Origin: Chelativorans sp.
GTDB lineage: Bacteria; Pseudomonadota; Alphaproteobacteria; Rhizobiales; Rhizobiaceae
DNA length: 64,000 nucleotides
Assembly: GCF_031180965.1 (NCBI RefSeq)
Contig: NZ_JAPSLH010000012.1
Coordinates: 1 to 64,000 of the forward strand
Reading direction: 5' to 3'
The translations under genes were made by a program, and so were the position numbers. This document shows, piece by piece, positions 58,214 to 64,000 of the stretch. The notes under the pieces were generated by a model, which was not told the origin of the DNA, did no database searches, and was given only the letters and a program-made list of their open reading frames with translations. Each line of letters opens with the position of its first letter. The stretch's first letter is position 1.

Positions 58214-59089
58214 TCAGGCCCGCGAGGCCGTTGCCGTGCTGCCCGCGCCGCGCGTACGTGCCACGCCATCGCGCGCCGGACCATATTCCGGGTCGAGCTG
58301 CAATGCGCGCGCATAGGCCCGAGCGGCCTTGTCCGTTTCGCCACGCTTTTCGTAGACGAGCGCCTGGTTGGCCCAGCTTTCCGCCAGTTTTTCGTCCAGC
58401 CGGATCGCGGTGTTGAAATCAGTGAAAGCGTTCTCGTCGTCGCCCAGGGCCAGATAGGAAAGGCCGCGGCCGTTATAGCCATAGGGCTGGTTGGGCGCGA
58501 GCGAGATGGCCTTGGCGAAGTCCTCGATGGCGAACTGGTGCTGGCCGCTTGCCTGGTACAGCAGCCCGCGCCGGTGGTAGGCGCGCGGATCCGTCGTGTC
58601 GAGCTGGATCGCCCGCTCGAAGTCCTGAAATGCCTCGGTCGAGCGCCCGGCAAGGCGATAGAGCTCGCCGCGCCCCACATAGGCGCTGTCGTAGTTCGGG
58701 TTGAGCGCGAGCGCCTGGTTGTAGTCGGCAAGCGCCCGCTGCTGGTCGCCCATGTAACGGTAGATGAGCGCGCGGTTGGCGTAGGCGCGGAAGGAGCGCG
58801 GATCGAGCGAGATGGCCTGGTCGAAATCCTTCAACGCTGCGTTGTAGTTGCCGGCACGCCCATAGGCAGCGCCGCGGATATTGTAGGCTTCGGGATCATT
58901 CGGCGTGCGCTGTATGACAGCGGTGAGGGAGGCAATATTCTCCTCTGAACCCTGAGCGGTATCGATCCGGGTTACATCGGTCACCGGATCGGCGGCGTTG
59001 CAGGCCGCCAGCAACATCATTGCCGTCGACAGGAATGCAACCCGCACGCGGCTGCTGGTCCTCATCTCTGCGGTGGTTCCGTCAGCCAT
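58214..59089 (-). CDS. TPR-repeat lipoprotein
   Basis: A 291-residue protein with a lipobox LLAAC (about residues 29-33), so it is probably a lipoprotein. About six tetratricopeptide repeats follow (for example EAYNIRGAAYGRAGNYNAALKDFDQAI, RAYANRALIYRYMGDQQRALADYNQAL, SAYVGRGELYRLAGRSTEAF), arranged back to back with 34-residue spacing. It resembles NlpI-like TPR lipoproteins, but I cannot assign a partner. ATG 59089 is preferred; a later ATG at 59065 would keep the signal and lipobox. Confidence 0.85.
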   Translation of the reverse strand: MADGTTAEMRTSSRVRVAFLSTAMMLLAACNAADPVTDVTRIDTAQGSEENIASLTAVIQRTPNDPEAYNIRGAAYGRAGNYNAALKDFDQAISLDPRSFRAYANRALIYRYMGDQQRALADYNQALALNPNYDSAYVGRGELYRLAGRSTEAFQDFERAIQLDTTDPRAYHRRGLLYQASGQHQFAIEDFAKAISLAPNQPYGYNGRGLSYLALGDDENAFTDFNTAIRLDEKLAESWANQALVYEKRGETDKAARAYARALQLDPEYGPARDGVARTRGAGSTATASRA

Positions 59090-59211
59090 CAATCTGCCCG
59101 TCCTTTCGCTTCTGCCTGCGCTTGAGCGCGCTGCAACAAAAAGGTGGCGGCGATGTTTCGATCGCGCCACCTCGTGCATTAGAGCCGGTGAAAAGGACAA
59201 AAAATGGGCGC

Positions 59212-59442
59212 TCAGCGCGCCGCGGGCGCCCGTCCGCTCACAATGCCCTCGCGCTGGGCGCGCTTGCGCGCCAGCTTGCGCGCCCGGCGCACCGCCTCGG
59301 CCTTCTCCCGCGCCCGCTTCTCCGAGGGCTTCTCGTAATGTCCGCGCATCTTCATTTCGCGGAAAATGCCTTCGCGCTGCATCTTCTTCTTCAGCGCGCG
59401 GAGCGCCTGGTCAACATTGTTGTCGCGGACGAGTACCTGCAC
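59212..59442 (-). CDS. rpsU: 30S ribosomal protein S21
   Basis: A 76-residue S21: [30 protein letters not shown] and the basic tail [17 protein letters not shown] are unmistakable. GTG 59442 encodes the family N-terminus and has AGGAAA upstream; the longer open frame is leader sequence. S21 is involved in translation initiation. A GCCGGA/TCCGGC hairpin (59476-59492) stands in the leader, 33 bases upstream of the start. It lies between TPR and SDR genes, on the same strand. Confidence 0.95.
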   Translation of the reverse strand: MQVLVRDNNVDQALRALKKKMQREGIFREMKMRGHYEKPSEKRAREKAEAVRRARKLARKRAQREGIVSGRAPAAR

Positions 59443-59625
59443 CTGGGTTTCCTGTAAAAGCGTTGATCCTCGATCGCCGGAGCCCGTCCGGCTAAATGCC
59501 ACAACCCCGCGGAAGGGTTTTCCTTTCGCAGGATGGCGCGCTACTAGCAGAATGCGCGTTATTTGTCGAGAGGCTGCGGCGGCGAGGCGCGCAGCCCCCG
59601 CCGCCCAATCCTGCGCCGCACATTC

Positions 59626-60384
59626 CTACGTGCGGTTGATGGAGATACCGCCATCGGCCAGCATTGCCGCGCCGGTGACGAAGCTCGCGGCGTCCGAGGC
59701 CAGAAAGAGCGCGGCGCGGGCGATCTCCTCCGGCTTGGCTACACGCTTCAGCGCGTGCAGGCCCTCCACGAAGGCCCACTCTTCGGGTGTCTTGAAGGTG
59801 GCCGCCGGTGTATCCGTGCCTCCGGGGAGCAGCGCGTTCACGCGGATGCCGCGCGGCCCGACCTCCACGGCAAGCGTTTGAGTGAGGCCCACCAGCCCCG
59901 CCTTGGCGGCCGCGTAAGGTGCCATGCCGGGCATGCCCACCGTGTTGCCAACGAAGCTGGATGTGAAGATCAGGGTGCCCGCGCCCCGCTCCAGCATGGC
60001 CGGGATCTGGTATTTGGCGGCGAGAAAAGCGGAGGTAAGGTTTACGTCGAGCGTCTCGTCCCAACTGTCACGGTCGAGCTCGGGTGCCGGCGCCATCCGG
60101 CCCACAATGCCTGCATTGTTGAAACCAATGTCGAGGCCGCCAAAGCGCCGCATTGCCCGGTCGACAAGTGCCTTCGCATGGGCCTCGTCCCTCACGTCAC
60201 CTGGTACCGCCTCCGCCTCGCCGCCCCCTTCCCGAATCTCCGCGACCAGTTTCTGGAGCTCCTGCTCGCGGCGTGCGCTGACAATGACTTTTGCGCCTTC
60301 TTCGGCGAAAAGCCTTGCCGTTGCGCGCCCAATGCCGGAGCTCGCACCGGTAACGATTGCTACTTTGCCAGCGAGAGAGAACAT
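59626..60384 (-). CDS. Short-chain dehydrogenase/reductase
   Basis: A 252-residue classical [11 protein letters not shown] at residues 12-19 binds the nucleotide; NNAG appears in FNNAGIVG; the catalytic Ser is in FTSSFVGN and the Tyr-Lys pair in [23 protein letters not shown] after the second strand favours NADP. Substrate unknown. ATG 60384 has GGAAAGGAAG upstream. It is divergent from soxB but separated by 212 bp, so there is no strong functional link. Confidence 0.92.
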   Translation of the reverse strand: MFSLAGKVAIVTGASSGIGRATARLFAEEGAKVIVSARREQELQKLVAEIREGGGEAEAVPGDVRDEAHAKALVDRAMRRFGGLDIGFNNAGIVGRMAPAPELDRDSWDETLDVNLTSAFLAAKYQIPAMLERGAGTLIFTSSFVGNTVGMPGMAPYAAAKAGLVGLTQTLAVEVGPRGIRVNALLPGGTDTPAATFKTPEEWAFVEGLHALKRVAKPEEIARAALFLASDAASFVTGAAMLADGGISINRT

Positions 60385-60596
60385 GCATCTTCCTTTCCAG
60401 TTGTCCGCGGCGTCTGCCGATGGAATGGCAGTCCTCTTTCCAGACCGGCCATGTCCCAACCACCCGAAACCGGACAAGCCGATTGGCGCAAAACGGCAAG
60501 TCCCGTCGCAATCAGCGCAAGGCAGGCAGCAGGCTTTCGCTACTTCTGCACATCGTCTATGCCCAAGAGGCTTGGGGTGCGGCCAGCGGGAGTCTG

Positions 60597-61850
60597 ATGA
60601 AAAAATATTCGGTCTTTGCCATCGCGCGCGAGGCGCTGCGCGGCCACAAAGGCTGGCCGGAGCAATGGGGCTCGCCCGAGCCGAAGGCGGCCTATGACGT
60701 GATTATCGTCGGCGCGGGCGGCCATGGCCTTGCCACCGCATACTACCTTGCCAAGGAGCACGGCGTCACCAACGTGGCCGTGCTCGAGAAAGGCTGGCTG
60801 GGCGGCGGCAATACCGGCCGCAACACCACAATCATCCGCTCCAATTACCTCTATGACGAGAGCGCGGCGATCTATGACCATGCGGTAAAGCTCTGGGACG
60901 GACTGTCCCAGGAGCTCAACTACAATGTCATGTACTCCCCACGCGGCGTGATGATGCTCGCCCACAATGCGCATGACGTGCAGGTCTTCAAGCGCCATAT
61001 CCACGCCAACCGGCTGAACGGGGTGGACAATGAATGGCTGACGCCGGAAGAGGCGAAGGAATACTGCCCGCCCCTCAACATCTCTCGTGACGCCCGCTAT
61101 CCGGTCATGGGAGCGGCGCTGCAGCGCCGCGGCGGCACGGCGCGTCACGATGCGGTGGCTTGGGGCTATGGGAGGGCCGCTTCAATGCGCGGCGTCGACA
61201 TCATCCAGAACTGCGAAGTGATCGGCATCAATCGCGGGCCGGACGGCGCGGTCGCGGGTGTCGAGACGACCCGCGGATCGATCCGGGCGAAGAAGATCGG
61301 CGTAGTCGCGGCGGGGCATTCCTCCGTCCTCATGCAGATGGCCGGCGTCTCGGTGCCGCTCGAATCTTTCCCGCTGCAGGCGCTGGTTTCCGAGCCGGTG
61401 AAGCCGGTTTTCCCCTGCGTCGTCATGTCGAACACCGTGCATGCCTATATCTCGCAATCCGACAAGGGCGAGCTCGTCATCGGCGCGGGTACCGACCAGT
61501 ACACCTCCTATTCCCAGACCGGCGGCCTGCACATCATCCAGCACACGCTGGACGCCATCTGCGAGATGTTCCCGATCTTCACGCGCATGAAGATGCTGCG
61601 CTCCTGGGGCGGCATCGTCGATGTCACGCCGGACCGCTCCCCCATCCTGGCGAAGACCCCGGTGAAGGGACTCTATGTCAATTGCGGCTGGGGCACCGGT
61701 GGCTTCAAGGCGACGCCGGGCTCGGGCCATGTCTTCGCCCACACCATCGCGCGCGACGAGCCGCACCCGATCAACGCGCCCTTCACCCTGGAGCGCTTCC
61801 GGGGCGGGCGGCTCATCGACGAGGCGGCCGCGGCGGCCGTAGCGCATTAG
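60597..61850 (+). CDS. soxB: Sarcosine oxidase, beta subunit
   Basis: A 417-residue FAD enzyme subunit. The nucleotide fold [20 protein letters not shown] spans residues 35-54, followed by [18 protein letters not shown], and the His that binds FMN covalently in the family appears as His174 in [28 protein letters not shown] near the C-terminus is typical. With SoxA, SoxD and SoxG it oxidises sarcosine to glycine and passes formaldehyde to tetrahydrofolate. First gene of the operon, seven bases before soxD. Confidence 0.96.
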   Translation: MKKYSVFAIAREALRGHKGWPEQWGSPEPKAAYDVIIVGAGGHGLATAYYLAKEHGVTNVAVLEKGWLGGGNTGRNTTIIRSNYLYDESAAIYDHAVKLWDGLSQELNYNVMYSPRGVMMLAHNAHDVQVFKRHIHANRLNGVDNEWLTPEEAKEYCPPLNISRDARYPVMGAALQRRGGTARHDAVAWGYGRAASMRGVDIIQNCEVIGINRGPDGAVAGVETTRGSIRAKKIGVVAAGHSSVLMQMAGVSVPLESFPLQALVSEPVKPVFPCVVMSNTVHAYISQSDKGELVIGAGTDQYTSYSQTGGLHIIQHTLDAICEMFPIFTRMKMLRSWGGIVDVTPDRSPILAKTPVKGLYVNCGWGTGGFKATPGSGHVFAHTIARDEPHPINAPFTLERFRGGRLIDEAAAAAVAH

Positions 61851-61857
61851 AGGTTCC

Positions 61858-62157
61858 ATGCTTCTCATCTACTGCCCCTATTGCGAGGAAGAGCGGCCGG
61901 AACTCGAGTTCCGGCATGCGGGTGAAGCGCATATTGCCCGGCCGGCAAACATCGCCGAGATCTCGGACGAGGAGTTCGAACGCTACTTCTTCATCCGCTC
62001 CAACCCGAAGGGGATCACCTTCGAGCGCTGGCGGCATGTCCATGGCTGTGGGCGCTTCTTCAATGCCGCACGGGACACCGTCTCGGACCGGTTTCTCGCT
62101 ACCTACAAGGCGGGCGAACCCAAGCCGGATTTGAGCGGCAAGGGCGCGAAGACATGA
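61858..62157 (+). CDS. soxD: Sarcosine oxidase, delta subunit
   Basis: A 99-residue zinc protein: MLLIYCPYCEEERPELEF contains Cys6 and Cys9, and HVHGCGRFF supplies the His and Cys that complete the zinc site. ERYFFIRSNPKGITFERWRH is typical of SoxD. It is a structural subunit of the heterotetramer. The stop overlaps the soxA start by four bases (ATGA). Confidence 0.95.
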   Translation: MLLIYCPYCEEERPELEFRHAGEAHIARPANIAEISDEEFERYFFIRSNPKGITFERWRHVHGCGRFFNAARDTVSDRFLATYKAGEPKPDLSGKGAKT

Positions 62158-64000
62158 CCCAGCCCTTCCGCATTCCGGCAGCCGGGCGGCTTGACCCACA
62201 GAAGGTCGTCCGCTTCACCTTCGACGGGAAAAGCTACACCGGCCTTGAGGGCGATACGCTCGCCTCGGCGCTGCTCGCCCACGGGGTTCACCTCGTCGGC
62301 CGCTCGTTCAAGTATCACCGCCCGCGCGGCATCCTTTCGGCCGGCGCCGAGGAGCCGAACGCGCTGGTCGGCATCCGTCGGGACGAGGCGCGCAGGACAC
62401 CCAATGTCCGCGCGACGGTGCAGGAGCTCTATGATGGCTTGACTGCGGTGTCGCAGAACCGCTGGCCATCGCTTGCCTTCGACGTCGGCGCCGCGAGCAG
62501 CCTTGCCGCTCCGCTCCTGTCCGCCGGCTTCTACTACAAGACCTTCATGTGGCCGAAGGCCGCATGGGAGCGTCTCTACGAGCCGGCGATCCGCCGGGCT
62601 GCAGGGCTGGGCGTGGCACCGCACAGGCCCGATCCCGACCGCTATTCAAACCGTTTCGCCCATTGCGACGTGCTGATCATCGGTGGCGGGGTCGCCGGAT
62701 TGTCGGCGGCACTCGCTGCATCGGACGCTGGCGCCCGGGTCATCCTCGCCGACGAGCAGGCCGTACCGGGCGGTACGCTGCGTTTCGAGGCGGGCGCCGT
62801 GATCGACGGCATGCCCGGTTGGGAGTGGGCACTGGCGGCGGCAGCCGAGCTGCGCTCGCGTCCGAATGTGCGCCTCCTCAACCGTACCACCGGGTTCGGC
62901 TACTACGCGCAGAACATGCTGGGCCTTGTCGAGCGGCTGACCGACCACCTTGCCACTCCCGTTCCCGATGCGCCGCGTGAAAGGCTCTGGCAGGTGCGCG
63001 CAAAGCGCGTCGTGCTGGCGACGGGTGCTATCGAGCGGCACATGGTGTTCCCGGACAATGACCGGCCGGGCATCATGCTGGCTTCGGCAGCGCGGGCCTA
63101 TCTCAACCATTTCGGTGTCGCGGTCGGAAGCAGGATCGCCGTCTACACAGCCGAGGATTCCGCCTATGCGGCTGCAATCGACCTGAGGAAACGGGGGGTC
63201 GAAGTGCCGGCGATCATCGATCTGCGGCAGGACCCGCGCGGGCCGCATGTCGAGGAAGCGCGGTCGCTCGGGATCGAGGTGCTGGCCGGCTGCATGGTGG
63301 TGGCCACGGAAGGGTGGCTCCGCCTGCGGCGGGTCTGCATCGCCTCCGGAGAGGGCTGGCGGCGCGACATCGAAGCGGACGCCCTGCTCACCTGCTCCGG
63401 CTGGACTCCGGCCGTCCACCTCTTCTCGCAGTCGCGCGGAAGGCTCGCCTTCGACCCGGAAACCCAGCGCTTCCTGCCCGGCCAATATGCCCAGGATGCT
63501 GCCTCAGTCGGGGCCTGCAACGGCACAACCGGTCTCGCCCCGACTGTTGCGGAGGCCTTGAAAGCAGGCGCGGATGCCGCAAGGGAAGCGGGTGCAGGTG
63601 CCGGCGGGGCGAGGAACATCGACGCGCATTCAGGCGACGCCTGGTCGGCCGGGTTTTTGGGCGATGCGCCAGCTGCAGGCCGTATGGCCTTTGTCGATTT
63701 CCAGAACGATGTGACGGCGAAGGATATCCGGCAGGCCGTGCGGGAGGGCATGCGCTCCATCGAGCACGTCAAGCGCTTCACCACTACCGGTATGGCGACG
63801 GACCAGGGCAAGACGTCCAACCCGCACGGGCTCGCGATCGCCGCCAGGATGCTTGGCAAGCCCATTCCCGAGGTCGGGCTCACCACCTTCCGGCCGCCCT
63901 ACACGCCCGTCACGTTCGGCGCGCTCGCCGGCCATTCGCGGGGAAAGCTCTTCGAGCCGACGCGCCGCACGCCGATCCACCCCTGGGCCGAATCGCAGGG
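62154..64000 (+). CDS. soxA: Sarcosine oxidase, alpha subunit (truncated by window end)
   Basis: The first 615 residues of a subunit usually near 1000 residues; the frame is open to the last base. The N-terminal domain (FTFDGKSYTGLEGDTLASALLAHGV, SFKYHRPRGILSAGAEEPNA) is the 2Fe-2S-like fold without cluster Cys, and the NAD-binding region DVLIIGGGVAGLSAALAASDAG starts near residue 170. GAIERHMVFPDNDRPGIMLASAARAYL, CNGTTGLAPTVAEAL and the FVDFQNDVTAKDI connector follow. The folate-binding C-terminal domain and probably soxG lie beyond the window. Confidence 0.96.
   Translation, partial: MTQPFRIPAAGRLDPQKVVRFTFDGKSYTGLEGDTLASALLAHGVHLVGRSFKYHRPRGILSAGAEEPNALVGIRRDEARRTPNVRATVQELYDGLTAVSQNRWPSLAFDVGAASSLAAPLLSAGFYYKTFMWPKAAWERLYEPAIRRAAGLGVAPHRPDPDRYSNRFAHCDVLIIGGGVAGLSAALAASDAGARVILADEQAVPGGTLRFEAGAVIDGMPGWEWALAAAAELRSRPNVRLLNRTTGFGYYAQNMLGLVERLTDHLATPVPDAPRERLWQVRAKRVVLATGAIERHMVFPDNDRPGIMLASAARAYLNHFGVAVGSRIAVYTAEDSAYAAAIDLRKRGVEVPAIIDLRQDPRGPHVEEARSLGIEVLAGCMVVATEGWLRLRRVCIASGEGWRRDIEADALLTCSGWTPAVHLFSQSRGRLAFDPETQRFLPGQYAQDAASVGACNGTTGLAPTVAEALKAGADAAREAGAGAGGARNIDAHSGDAWSAGFLGDAPAAGRMAFVDFQNDVTAKDIRQAVREGMRSIEHVKRFTTTGMATDQGKTSNPHGLAIAARMLGKPIPEVGLTTFRPPYTPVTFGALAGHSRGKLFEPTRRTPIHPWAESQ

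Noticed and set aside
1-64000. CRISPR arrays, integrases, phage or conjugation genes
   Set aside because: No regularly spaced repeats and no such protein motifs were found; the mobile traces are limited to toxin-antitoxin remnants and dispersed palindromes.

Overview
The window looks like chromosomal DNA from a GC-rich alphaproteobacterium of the order Hyphomicrobiales (Rhizobiales), probably near Mesorhizobium, Chelativorans or Aquamicrobium. That placement rests on gene content and layout: an AglEFGK-type alpha-glucoside transporter, a membrane-bound cytochrome c urate oxidase, a fused allantoinase/OHCU decarboxylase, pcaIJF next to an IclR-type PcaR, a three-part Pnt transhydrogenase behind a small aa3-oxidase subunit, and heterotetrameric sarcosine oxidase genes. 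It is inference, not a database result. No rRNA, tRNA, CRISPR array, prophage or complete insertion sequence was seen.

Layout. 1-559 is a gene-free mosaic of small hairpins. 0.56-13.2 kb is rich in metal handling: a CobW-type metallochaperone GTPase with a WD40 partner, a MerR regulator divergent from a P1B-type Zn/Cd/Pb exporter, and a TroABCD-type Mn/Zn importer behind a perfect palindrome. Between these lie a creatininase-family hydrolase, a MarR regulator, a DMT transporter and a LacI regulator. 13.5-18.5 kb is the alpha-glucoside ABC transporter. 18.5-32.6 kb is a purine catabolism island: guanine to xanthine (GuaD), xanthine to urate (XdhABC), urate to 5-hydroxyisourate (PuuD), then UraH, UraD, allantoinase, AllE and AllA to glyoxylate, with glycerate 2-kinase at the edge as a plausible outlet. 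Only allantoate amidohydrolase is missing here.

32.0-33.0 kb is a decay zone with a frameshifted deaminase and the remains of a vapBC toxin-antitoxin locus. 33.0-36.8 kb is the 3-oxoadipate branch (pcaIJF with regulator). 37.1-39.9 kb is xylose catabolism (xylBA) behind a palindromic operator, divergent from a 2-hydroxyacid dehydrogenase. 41-46 kb holds a possible periplasmic protease inhibitor, a class I amidotransferase and a TRAP transporter whose binding protein and membrane genes are separated by exoD. 46.7-53.8 kb has a fused indolepyruvate ferredoxin oxidoreductase, a membrane GGDEF-EAL protein, an N-acyl amino acid synthase-like GNAT and a tiny membrane protein. 54-57.5 kb carries the aa3 oxidase small subunit and pntAA-pntAB-pntB. 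57.6-60.4 kb has a DUF992 protein, a TPR lipoprotein, ribosomal protein S21 and an SDR. The window ends inside soxA of a soxB-soxD-soxA operon.

Main points beyond routine annotation: a 16-bp motif shared by the two key purine control regions, which may be the operator of the local LysR regulator; two neighbouring single-base frameshifts; an antitoxin gene whose 3' end is supplied by a palindromic repeat; several dyads suitable as operators for metal, pca and xylose genes; and start sites that differ from the longest reading frame, including a possible CTG start.
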